Source of the DNA: Candidatus Poribacteria bacterium
GTDB lineage: Bacteria; Poribacteria; WGA-4E; WGA-3G
Length of the DNA stretch: 64,000 nucleotides
Direction: 5' to 3'
Assembly: GCA_022827625.1 (NCBI GenBank)
Contig: JAJEIE010000019.1
Coordinates: 310,001 to 374,000, forward strand
Part shown: positions 42,978 to 50,996 of the stretch, one piece after another
Position numbering within the stretch: the stretch's first letter is position 1
Layout: every line of letters starts with the position of its first letter
Translations under genes and position numbers: made by a program
The notes under the pieces: model-generated
What the model was told of the DNA's origin: nothing
The model's input: the letters and a program-made list of their open reading frames with translations, nothing else
Databases searched by the model: none

Positions 42978-42982
42978 TACAC

Positions 42983-43008
42983 TGTAGGAGGGATTTCCCA
43001 ATCCCGAC
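42983..43008 (+). repeat. Palindromic repeat copy
   Basis: Between the FAD oxidoreductase stop and the TAXI protein start; GGGATTTCCCAATCCC variant. Confidence 0.85.
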
Positions 43009-43042
43009 ATCTTAATCTCAAGAGTCTCTATAGGAGAACCCC

Positions 43043-44065
43043 ATGAAATCAGTCGTATACTATCTATCAATTATCTGTGTTATTTTTACTTTTGGATGCG
43101 ATAACGCCACAAAACGCGACACCACCCAAAGTCAGAAAACCGATACCGCTGAATTAGTGAATGATCCGACCTCAAAACGTCGGTACATCAGCGTCGGCAC
43201 GGCACCAGCAGGCGGCGCGTTTTTCGTCGTCGGTTCCGCAATCGCTGAGGTCGTCGCTGGGAACGCACCGAACACAGGTTGGGAAGTCACTGCCGAAGCC
43301 ACCAAAGGCACGCAGGAGAACATCCGCCGCATCGTCAGCGGTGAATTGGAATTCGCACTTGCCAACGCTGCGATCTCCTATTTTGCAAGCCGTGGTGAGG
43401 GCGCGTGGGAAACCGAACACGCCATCCGTAACGTCATGACCCTTGCTCCCAACGTCGGTTTATTCCTTACACCCCAGTCTTCCGGTGTCCGTACAATTCA
43501 GGACTTCGCCGGGAAGCGGATTGTCGTTGGACCCGCAGGCGCAGGCTTTGAGTATTTCCTGAGACCGATATTGGCTGCACACGGTGTCACGTACGACGAT
43601 TTTACACCCATCAACAGCACTTACATCGGCGCGGTAGATCTATTAGCGGACGGATCGGCTGCCGCTGCGTTCATCGGAGGTGCTGTCCCGACACCCGCTG
43701 CCACGCAAGCCAGTACGTCTCAAGACATCTTCTTTATTCCGTTCGATGCAGCAGCGAAACAGTCCCTCTTTGCCGATTATCCGTTCTTTAATGCCATAAC
43801 CATTCCCGCGAATACTTACAAAGGACAGACAGAGCCGTTTGCGAGTATGAACGTCGGAGCGATGCATCTCATCACTGCCGAAGGCGCAGATGAAGATATG
43901 GTCTACGCATTCACGAAGACCTTGTATACACACCGTGCAGAAGTCGTCAAACGGCACGGTGCCGGAAAAGCCATCAATCCGACAAATGTCGTTAAAAACA
44001 CAGGTACCGCTTTCCATCCGGGGGCTATCCGTTTCTATCAAGAAATCGGTATCTGGAACGAGTAA
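43043..44065 (+). CDS. TAXI-family TRAP transporter substrate-binding lipoprotein
   Basis: 340 residues. Signal peptide with lipobox (FTFGC, Cys ~19). TAXI marks: ISVGTAPAGGAFFVVGSAIAE, EATKGTQENIRRI, LAPNVGLFLT, GKRIVVGPAGAGFEY, and TKTLYTH near the C-terminus. It would bind an organic anion such as a dicarboxylate or glutamate and deliver it to a fused DctQM permease. No TRAP permease gene lies in the window. TAGGAG precedes the ATG. Confidence 0.9.
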   Translation: MKSVVYYLSIICVIFTFGCDNATKRDTTQSQKTDTAELVNDPTSKRRYISVGTAPAGGAFFVVGSAIAEVVAGNAPNTGWEVTAEATKGTQENIRRIVSGELEFALANAAISYFASRGEGAWETEHAIRNVMTLAPNVGLFLTPQSSGVRTIQDFAGKRIVVGPAGAGFEYFLRPILAAHGVTYDDFTPINSTYIGAVDLLADGSAAAAFIGGAVPTPAATQASTSQDIFFIPFDAAAKQSLFADYPFFNAITIPANTYKGQTEPFASMNVGAMHLITAEGADEDMVYAFTKTLYTHRAEVVKRHGAGKAINPTNVVKNTGTAFHPGAIRFYQEIGIWNE

Positions 44066-44431
44066 AAAAATCCTACCTTCTATTTGTCATAACGCTCCAC
44101 AAAGTTATGCACCCTTTTCGCACCCACATCGCATCATTTATAATCAAGGAACGAGATTTTCACTATCCTTTTTAGCCTTGAGGTTTCTGTTTTAAGTAAC
44201 ATAGACAATCGGTTATCCGACTATGCGATATTGGAAAATGTGCAACTTTTTCGCGACTGGTTTGTAGTAATAATACGCGCAAAGAGGAACCGGGAATAAG
44301 GGTTTCTCAGCAATAAGCATATTGATTTGAGATACACTTATTCTTGGTTGACTTCGGTCTGCAGGAAACTATTTTCTTTCAGGCCGAAGTCTCATTCTCA
44401 TTTCAAAAATATAAAAAATTTGGAGATTAAG
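44066..44431. other. Intergenic region with long hairpin
   Basis: 366 bp without a gene. 44350-44361 and 44380-44391 form a 12-bp stem (GACTTCGGTCTG / CAGGCCGAAGTC, one mismatch) around an 18-base A/T-rich loop, 40 bases before the peptidase start. It could be an attenuator-like hairpin, a terminator or a repeat. Otherwise nothing recognisable. Confidence 0.55.
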
Positions 44432-47400
44432 ATGAATTCAGAACAGAGTAGGACAGATTCTCAGTATCCATCCGTTAACCTGTACCCAGGACAATATCTA
44501 CACGGCTTTGAAGTGAAAGCCATCACGCCCATTGACGAATTGCGTGCAGTAGCAATAGAACTCGCACACCCACAGAGCGGCGCACGGCTCTTACATCTCT
44601 ATACAGACGATCCCAAAAACTGGTTCTCAATCAGTCCGATAACCCCAAACCCCAATGACGATACAGGATTAACACATATCCTCGAACATTCTGTAATGGC
44701 AGGCTCTCGGAACTATCCTATAAAAGAGGTGTTCATTGAGATGATGAAGAGGAGCCTCGCCACCTTTGACAGTACGAATGCCATGAACTACTTTGATCAT
44801 GCTTTTTACTACACTTCAAACAATGTGCGGAAAGACTTATTCAATATGGCGGAGGTATTCTTTGATAGCGTTTTTCACCCACTTTTGACGGAGGAAACCT
44901 TCAAACGTGAAGGCCACCATTTTGAACCCGTGGATCCCAATCAACCTACAGGAGATTTAAAAATAAATGGGATCGTCTATAATGAAGTAAAAAGTGGCGG
45001 TCCAGAAGATTACTTGGGTCTGGTTGTTTCCAAAGGACTTCTGCCTGATACCTGTTACGCCTACAATGGTGGCGGGGATCCACGAGCTATACCGGATCTA
45101 ACCTACGAGCAGCTCAGTACTTATTACCAAACTTATTATCGTCCAAGCAATAGTTATTTCTTCTGTTATGGCAATATTCCAACGAGCGATTATCTCGAAT
45201 TTCTCGCCGGTAAACTGGAGGCAATTCCGAAGAGTGATACGAGCGGGTTTCTGCATCCACTCCGACCCGAAGTCACACACCCACCCAAATGGGAGTCGCC
45301 GCGGACTGTGAAAGATGTCTATCCCATTGGACCCGATGAACCTCTCACTGAAAAGACATACCTCATGCTCAATTGGCGCATTGGAGATGCAACGAATCCT
45401 GAGGATGTCGTCTTATGTCGCATCTTAAATCTTATTTTACTCGGGAACGAGGGGGCACCCCTCCGCAAGGCGATTGTTGATTCAAAACTCGGCACTGACA
45501 TATATGATACATATTGGATGCAAGCCGGAGCCAATACACTGGGTCCACATACGACTTTCGATATTGGCTTGACCGGCAGTGAAGCCGATCGCGTTGATGC
45601 GTTCACAGAATTGGTTATCAATACACTAACGCAAATGGCAGACGCTGAAATTGACAAAGAGAAGGTGGAAGCGGCGTTCCAACAAGTCACTTATGACTAT
45701 CAGGAAATCACGCCGAGCTTCCCGTTTCGGATGATGGAACGTGTTGTAAACACTTGGATATATGAAAAGGAGCCGACCCGCTTCTTAGAGATGGGCAAAG
45801 TCCTGTCCATTGTCCGTCAATGTTGGGAGCAAAATCCAAACGTCTTTAATGAACTGATTCGTGAGAAATTTCTTGACAACCCACATCGGTTGACGGTTGT
45901 TTACGCACCTGATCCGGAGATGCAGGCGCGTCTTGATGCGGCTGAGGATGCGCGCTTGAAAGCGGTCCGCGCACAGTTCACCGACGAGCAGATGAGAGAG
46001 ATTGCTGCCGACGCTGTTGAACTTGAACATCGCAGTGGACAACCCAACTCTCCCGAAGATTTAGCGAAGTTACCGCAACTGCACGTCTCTGATCTGCCGG
46101 AAAAACCGCTGCATATCCCTACAACCGTTGAGACGGTTAAGGGGTGTCCGTTACTTCGGAATGAAGTCTTTTCCAACGGCGTGAACTATCTCACACTCAA
46201 TTTGGACTTACAAGGATTATCGCAACATCTTTGGCAATATCTACCCAGGTATACGGACGCTATCACTAAATTGGGTGCCGGTGAGATGGATTACGAGCAG
46301 ATGGCACGCCGTACCGCAGCAGCTACCGGTGGGTTGAGCTGTTCTCCTAACTTTGGTACCCACGCGCTTAACCCTGATCAGCCTGTATGGAATATGCAGT
46401 TTCGACTCAAGGCACTCGACGATAAAATGGAAGATGCCTTGAGGGTCTTGCACGATTTGATTTTTGCTGTGAATCCACGGGATACTGGACGACTTCGCGA
46501 TGTGCTTAGTCAATCAGTAGCAGAATATCGGACGTATATTCACGGTTATCAGTGTTTAGGTATCGCAAATCGTCGGGCTGCCCGCGGACTTTCACCACAC
46601 GGATACCTGTCGGAAATCGTTTCCGGAACAACTCAGTTTCGCGCGAGTGATATGTTGCTCAAGCGTTTTGATGAATCTCATGAACAGCTCAGCGATAGCA
46701 TTGAGCAGATTCGCGACTTCTTGTTAGTACGGAGTCGTGTGAGTGCCAGTTTTACCGGTTCTGATGCAGCTTTTGCAACGCTCAATAGAAAATTGGCTGG
46801 CTGGATTGATAACATGCGTAGTGAGCCGATAAACCCAAAATCAACCGGGTTTAGACCTTTTGACACATATCCGCGCGAGGGATTGGCAGCTCCCATTCAG
46901 ATAGCGAATTGCACACACATGATACCGGCACCGCCCTATTCACATCCGGATTCTGTGCCTTTGACCATTGGGGCACATATCTTGGGGCTTGATTACATGA
47001 TGACCGAAATCCGGCTTAAAGGTAATGCTTATCTGGGAATTTTTGAATATAACCCATTTGATGCTGTGCTCTATCAAGGCTCGGGTTTTGATCCACATGT
47101 CGCCCGTTCGCTTAATGTTTTTGAACAAACCGCTCATCATGTCAATCAGGTGAAGTGGACCCAGGCAGACATTGATCGAGGAATTATCGGGGCAGCGTCA
47201 GACTACCAGAAGGCAATCCGTCCCAGTCAAGCCGCAACCGATGCGCTCACGCGTCATCTTACCGGACAAACGCGGGAAATGTTTGAAGAGAGGTATGACC
47301 AACTCCGACGCGCAACTCCCAAAGAAGTAAAACGCGCACTTCTCCACGTCCTTGAGGAAAATCGGGATAAAGCCGCTATTTGTGTCGTCGCGAGTCGTGA

Positions 47401-47464
47401 GAAATTAGAAGCCGAGAATCAGAAGATGACTCAGCCCCTTCAGATTGAGGATATTTTCAAGTAG
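44432..47464 (+). CDS. M16C-family metallopeptidase, PreP-like
   Basis: 1010 residues. Inverted zinc motif HILEH near residue 90 in GLTHILEHSVMAGSRNYP, with the distal Glu in NGIVYNEVKSG. Two homologous halves joined by a long linker, as in presequence protease (PreP/CymA-type), which degrades peptides in a closed chamber. ATG at 44432 is chosen from GGAG 7 bases upstream; the upstream in-frame codons lie in the hairpin region. No signal peptide, so probably cytoplasmic peptide clearance. Confidence 0.92.
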   Translation: MNSEQSRTDSQYPSVNLYPGQYLHGFEVKAITPIDELRAVAIELAHPQSGARLLHLYTDDPKNWFSISPITPNPNDDTGLTHILEHSVMAGSRNYPIKEVFIEMMKRSLATFDSTNAMNYFDHAFYYTSNNVRKDLFNMAEVFFDSVFHPLLTEETFKREGHHFEPVDPNQPTGDLKINGIVYNEVKSGGPEDYLGLVVSKGLLPDTCYAYNGGGDPRAIPDLTYEQLSTYYQTYYRPSNSYFFCYGNIPTSDYLEFLAGKLEAIPKSDTSGFLHPLRPEVTHPPKWESPRTVKDVYPIGPDEPLTEKTYLMLNWRIGDATNPEDVVLCRILNLILLGNEGAPLRKAIVDSKLGTDIYDTYWMQAGANTLGPHTTFDIGLTGSEADRVDAFTELVINTLTQMADAEIDKEKVEAAFQQVTYDYQEITPSFPFRMMERVVNTWIYEKEPTRFLEMGKVLSIVRQCWEQNPNVFNELIREKFLDNPHRLTVVYAPDPEMQARLDAAEDARLKAVRAQFTDEQMREIAADAVELEHRSGQPNSPEDLAKLPQLHVSDLPEKPLHIPTTVETVKGCPLLRNEVFSNGVNYLTLNLDLQGLSQHLWQYLPRYTDAITKLGAGEMDYEQMARRTAAATGGLSCSPNFGTHALNPDQPVWNMQFRLKALDDKMEDALRVLHDLIFAVNPRDTGRLRDVLSQSVAEYRTYIHGYQCLGIANRRAARGLSPHGYLSEIVSGTTQFRASDMLLKRFDESHEQLSDSIEQIRDFLLVRSRVSASFTGSDAAFATLNRKLAGWIDNMRSEPINPKSTGFRPFDTYPREGLAAPIQIANCTHMIPAPPYSHPDSVPLTIGAHILGLDYMMTEIRLKGNAYLGIFEYNPFDAVLYQGSGFDPHVARSLNVFEQTAHHVNQVKWTQADIDRGIIGAASDYQKAIRPSQAATDALTRHLTGQTREMFEERYDQLRRATPKEVKRALLHVLEENRDKAAICVVASREKLEAENQKMTQPLQIEDIFK

Positions 47465-47498
47465 AATCGTTCAACACGAAGGAAGGCAAGCTCATCCC

Positions 47499-47527
47499 TT
47501 GACAAGCGTCGCGTTACTCGTTATACT
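47499..47527 (+). promoter_or_regulatory. hicA promoter, leaderless type
   Basis: TTGACA, 17 bp, TATACT; the -10 ends 6 bases before the ATG. Confidence 0.75.
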
Positions 47528-47533
47528 ATTATC

Positions 47534-47782
47534 ATGGCGGAAGATAAATTACTGGCGAGAATGAAAAACAATCCACGCGGGGACTGGCGAATTTCTCATG
47601 TTGAAACACTCGCGAAACGATACGGGTTCTGGATAAGGCGACCTGGAGGTGGAGGAAGTCATGTGACGCTACGCCATGATTCAGGGGCGAGATTGAGTGT
47701 TCCCGCCCGTCGTCCGATTAAACCCGCGTATATTCGGCAGCTCGTTCGGTTAATTGAACATCTGGAGGAGGACGAATCATGA
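47534..47782 (+). CDS. hicA: HicA-like mRNA interferase toxin
   Basis: 82 residues. The HicA fold is marked by GSHVTLRHDSG with the catalytic-type His and ARRPIKPAYIRQLVRLI. Slightly long for HicA because of ~20 N-terminal residues. HicA degrades mRNA and is held inactive by HicB. Its stop overlaps the hicB start by 4 bases (ATGA). It has no space for a ribosome-binding site if transcription starts at the predicted place. Confidence 0.85.
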   Translation: MAEDKLLARMKNNPRGDWRISHVETLAKRYGFWIRRPGGGGSHVTLRHDSGARLSVPARRPIKPAYIRQLVRLIEHLEEDES

Positions 47783-48114
47783 GTGAACTGAAGTACCCAT
47801 TTCTTATGAGCATATTGCCCCCTGAAGAAGGCGACAGTTATTTGAGCAAATTTCCTTCTCTACCAAAGTATCCATTTCTTATGAGCATATTGCCCCCTGA
47901 AGAAGGTGGGGGGTATTTAATCGAATTCCCGGACCTCCCCGGGTGTATGTCTGATGGGGAGACAATTGAGGAAACAATAGAGAATGGAAAAGACGCTGTT
48001 TTTTGCTGGTTAGAAACCGCGAAGGAATTTGGGGATGAAATTCCACAACCCGGCTCTGCCAAAGGATTCAGTGGACACTGGATTCAGCCTGAAGGCATAC
48101 AAGCGGGGACATAA
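47779..48114 (+). CDS. hicB: HicB-like antitoxin with duplicated N-terminal segment
   Basis: 111 residues. Typical HicB: YLIEFPDLPGCMSDGETIEE then AVFCWLETAKEFG. Unlike other HicB proteins the first strand unit KYPFLMSILPPEEG occurs twice, residues 5-29 and 30-54, from a 75-bp in-frame tandem duplication. The HicB fold should use the second copy; the first lacks the DLPGC part. No DNA-binding domain is evident after residue 100. Confidence 0.85.
   Translation: MSELKYPFLMSILPPEEGDSYLSKFPSLPKYPFLMSILPPEEGGGYLIEFPDLPGCMSDGETIEETIENGKDAVFCWLETAKEFGDEIPQPGSAKGFSGHWIQPEGIQAGT
47791..47940 (+). repeat. 75-bp tandem duplication within hicB
   Basis: 47791-47865 and 47866-47940. About 35 bases are identical (CCATTTCTTATGAGCATATT onwards), so the duplication is recent; the later halves have diverged. 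Confidence 0.9.
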
Positions 48115-48116
48115 CC

Positions 48117-48216
48117 GTTCTCCTTATTAAGATCACTTAACGAAAGTTAAAAAGTACTTGACTTTAACGCGCTTTTTCGGTATAATTAATTGTAGGTAAT
48201 ACTTAATAAGGAGAAC
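48117..48216. repeat. Perfect 15-bp inverted repeat flanking the dnaN promoter
   Basis: GTTCTCCTTATTAAG at 48117-48131 and CTTAATAAGGAGAAC at 48202-48216. The right arm contains the dnaN ribosome-binding site. Confidence 0.9.
48158..48186 (+). promoter_or_regulatory. dnaN promoter
   Basis: TTGACT, 17 bp, TATAAT, within the loop of the 15-bp inverted repeat; predicted start near 48193. Confidence 0.78.
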
Positions 48217-48221
48217 TGGAA

Positions 48222-49325
48222 ATGGAATTAACTTTTGAGAAAGATAACCTCTTGTATTCCCTACAGGTGCTACAAGGTGTAGCCAGTGGACAGAGCACTT
48301 TGCCGATTCTCGCGAATGTCCTCATCCAAGCCGCAGACGGGACAATTACGTGTGTCGCTACAGATTTAGAGATCGGCATCAAAATCAGAGTGGACGGTGT
48401 TATTCAAGAAGAAGGTGCTATCACTGTTTCAGCGAGAAAATTAGCAGATGTCGTCAAAGAATTGCCCGAAGATAAAACAATACACTTGGCAACTACAGCA
48501 AATAACCGTGTTGAAATTACCTGTGGCGATGGTGTTTACAAAATTATTGGACTCCCTGACGAAGAATTTCCACAATTACCCGCTATTGACGGTGAATCGT
48601 TAACAATTGACGGAGATACCCTCCGGGCACTGCTCCGCAGAACCGAGTTTGCTGCAGCTACAGAGGAGGTCCGCTACTTCCTAAACGGTCTCTATTTTAA
48701 TTTCCTCGCAGACAGGACCGAAGTGGTTGCCACCGATTCGAGATGGCTCGCCCTCGCACACTGTGACCCGCTCAAGACCCCTGGGGATAATGATGGGTTT
48801 ATCTTACCCCTTAAATCCGTTAAGGAGATTGCACGCACCTTTGCAGATGCTTCTGAGGTAACCCTCTCAATTTTTGAAAATCAGATTCTTTTTGCTGATG
48901 GGAACGCCGTTTTAACGACACGGCTTGTGGACGGAGATTATCCAAAGTATGAGAAGCTCATTCCAGAAGACACAACCGGTAGAGCCGTCGTCTCTAAGGA
49001 GAGTATGTTACCGGCTGTTCGGCGTGTCGCGTTGCTGTCGAATCCGAAAAACTATTCAATCACTTTGGATATGGAGACGGAGCAGATTACGATTTCTTCA
49101 AAAACCCCAGAATTAGGAGAAGCACATGAAACGGTTGCCGTACAGTCTTGCACCGCAACCGCACGGTTCGCGATTGATGCGCGTCTGCTCATAGACATTT
49201 TAGTGCACATCGAAACGGAATCACTCGCCATAGAATTCACGGGTGAATTTGCACCGGTCGTGATTAGACCGGTCGGAGATGAAAGGCACATCTGTCTCGT
49301 GATGCCGATGCGTTTGGAATCCTAA
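48222..49325 (+). CDS. dnaN: DNA polymerase III sliding clamp, beta subunit
   Basis: 367 residues in three clamp domains: LANVLIQAADGTITCVATDLE, the middle FLNGLYFNFLADRTEVVATDSRW split across residues ~155-180, and the C-terminal end ICLVMPMRLES. The MPMRL-type end is the protein-binding pocket strand typical of DnaN. Start ATG at 48222 with AAGGAG at 48208. Not next to dnaA, recF or gyrB; it lies between hicAB and two tRNA genes. Confidence 0.95.
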   Translation: MELTFEKDNLLYSLQVLQGVASGQSTLPILANVLIQAADGTITCVATDLEIGIKIRVDGVIQEEGAITVSARKLADVVKELPEDKTIHLATTANNRVEITCGDGVYKIIGLPDEEFPQLPAIDGESLTIDGDTLRALLRRTEFAAATEEVRYFLNGLYFNFLADRTEVVATDSRWLALAHCDPLKTPGDNDGFILPLKSVKEIARTFADASEVTLSIFENQILFADGNAVLTTRLVDGDYPKYEKLIPEDTTGRAVVSKESMLPAVRRVALLSNPKNYSITLDMETEQITISSKTPELGEAHETVAVQSCTATARFAIDARLLIDILVHIETESLAIEFTGEFAPVVIRPVGDERHICLVMPMRLES

Positions 49326-49392
49326 CGGTATACTTGAGCCGTGAAATATATAGGCGAGGTCTTATGAAGATTAATTTTTTAATTCGGTAATT

Positions 49393-49448
49393 ACCTATCT
49401 GCACGAGATAGGTGTACCCTGCCGCTGGCGAGGTTTCCTAACCTCGCC
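49393..49448. repeat. Two hairpins downstream of dnaN
   Basis: ACCTATCTGCACGAGATAGGT (49393-49413) and a GGCGAGG...CCTCGCC palindrome (49427-49448) like the one at 36797. Either could end dnaN transcription but neither has a clear U-tract directly after it. Confidence 0.7.
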
Positions 49449-49476
49449 TATTTCCTTTTCGATTTTTCAAAAAAAC

Positions 49477-49505
49477 TTGACATTCCTACCGTTTTGTGAT
49501 ATTAT
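49477..49505 (+). promoter_or_regulatory. tRNA promoter
   Basis: TTGACA, 17 bp, TATTAT, 13 bases before tRNA-Phe. Confidence 0.75.
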
Positions 49506-49518
49506 TATATAGCCCAAT

Positions 49519-49591
<73 letters not shown>

Positions 49592-49622
49592 CTTTTTCTT
49601 TTCAATGGTAAGAGTTTGCTAA

Positions 49623-49694
49623 GCCGGTGTAGCTCAGGGGAAGAGCAACTGATTCGTAATCAGTAGGTCGGAGGTTCAAATCCTCTCATCGGCT
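49623..49694 (+). tRNA. tRNA-Thr (CGT)
   Basis: Acceptor GCCGGTG pairs with CATCGGC (one G-T), D-arm GCTCAGGGGAAGAGC, anticodon loop TTCGTAA giving CGT, T-loop GTTCAAATC, discriminator T. 72 nt; CCA not encoded. Confidence 0.92.
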
Positions 49695-49732
49695 TTCATT
49701 TTTTGCCAGCAACTATCGTTTCCCACTTTTTC

Positions 49733-50842
49733 TTATTCTTCGGCTCCCATCTCAGCGGCGACATCTTCTTCAAGCGATTTGACATTCGCTAAAACAGTTG
49801 GATGCGGTTCAATCTCATATACTTTCCGGTACATCTCCAGTGCAGCCGCCTTATCACCAAGGAAACTGGCATAAATTTCACCCATCCGTTCCAATGCCCG
49901 CACCTCTTGCGGATCGAGTTCTACAATGCGTTCGTAGACGCGAAGGGCATTTGCGTACTGACGCGTTTCAAAATCCTCACGTTCGAGCGCAGTCGCGCGG
50001 GCGAAGAGCAGGCGAACGAGATCGTCAACCACTTCGTTCATTTCCGGGTCTTTTTCATGTGCTGCTTCCAGCAAGCGGATTGCTTCTGATTCAAGGCGGT
50101 TGACCTCAGCCAAGTCTTCGTCGGTGAATTCCCGATCGAGAAATTGGTAATCCTGAAGCATTCTTGCGTATGTTCGAGAGAGTTGAAGCCGCGCGAGGAT
50201 ACCGATAGGTGCTTTTTCAGAGGAAATCACTCTCAACTCTGGATCGTTTTCGATGGCTTTACTATAGTATTCAGCCGCGGATTTAAGTTGCTTGCTCCCT
50301 TGATAGAGAACACCGAGGAGATAATATGTTTCGGCGTGATGCGGATCCTTGTTGAGGACTGCAAGAAATTCTTCCGTTGCTTCGCTGAGTAAGCCTTCAT
50401 CTCGGAATAGTTTACCGCGTAAGAGACGGACCCCGGTATGTTCAGGCTGAATGCGTGAAGCGTGTTCAAGTCGTGCCTTGGCATCTTTCAGCCAGCTGCT
50501 GTGCGAATAGATTTCCGCGATACGGAGATTGGCGTGCAGACGGACTTCCGCACTCGATTGTGATTCGCCATTTATGGAGATGTTCTGGTCTTCTCCATCC
50601 GTTTCTAAGGCTTGCAGTGCTTGCCAATAGAAGAGCGCAGCGTCAACAAGGTCTTGCTTTTCAAAGAGAGCGTCTGCCTTTTCAATGAAAGTTGCTACCT
50701 GTGACAACGGTGGTGGTTCAGGTTCGGCACTGCCGCGCCGGATATAGAGTGCCGCAAGCACAACAAAACCGATGACAGCCAGCACTTCGGCATAAAAAAG
50801 CCAACTCCGTAAGGAGAATAGGGATTTTGTATTGAATGGCAT
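49733..50842 (-). CDS. Membrane-anchored TPR protein
   Basis: 369 residues. One N-terminal transmembrane segment (residues ~14-31, AEVLAVIGFVVLAALYI), then a chain of tetratricopeptide repeats, e.g. EATEEFLAVLNKDPHHAETY, LGVLYQGSKQLKSAAEYYSKA and VYERIVELDPQEVRAL. A scaffold for protein assembly in the periplasm is likely. Separated from dsbD by ~150 bp on the same strand. Confidence 0.85.
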   Translation of the reverse strand: MPFNTKSLFSLRSWLFYAEVLAVIGFVVLAALYIRRGSAEPEPPPLSQVATFIEKADALFEKQDLVDAALFYWQALQALETDGEDQNISINGESQSSAEVRLHANLRIAEIYSHSSWLKDAKARLEHASRIQPEHTGVRLLRGKLFRDEGLLSEATEEFLAVLNKDPHHAETYYLLGVLYQGSKQLKSAAEYYSKAIENDPELRVISSEKAPIGILARLQLSRTYARMLQDYQFLDREFTDEDLAEVNRLESEAIRLLEAAHEKDPEMNEVVDDLVRLLFARATALEREDFETRQYANALRVYERIVELDPQEVRALERMGEIYASFLGDKAAALEMYRKVYEIEPHPTVLANVKSLEEDVAAEMGAEE

Positions 50843-50996
50843 GTTGATTCCTCTATCTTCTATAGCATTGGTAAACCAGACAAATAAACAGGTAGTTTAC
50901 CCTAACCCGGTAGGTCCGGTAGGTCCGGTTTCTAACCGCACCCGCAGAATGCCACACGCGCATTCTGACGTTGATTCGCTGAATGTCTAATTAATT

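Noticed and set aside
44327-44431. N-terminal extension of the M16C peptidase
   Set aside because: The extra codons translate the hairpin region, do not resemble the family N-terminus, and a good RBS precedes ATG 44432.
48100-49330. Replication origin near dnaN
   Set aside because: No dnaA gene, no cluster of DnaA boxes and no AT-rich unwinding element; dnaN lies alone beside hicAB and tRNAs.
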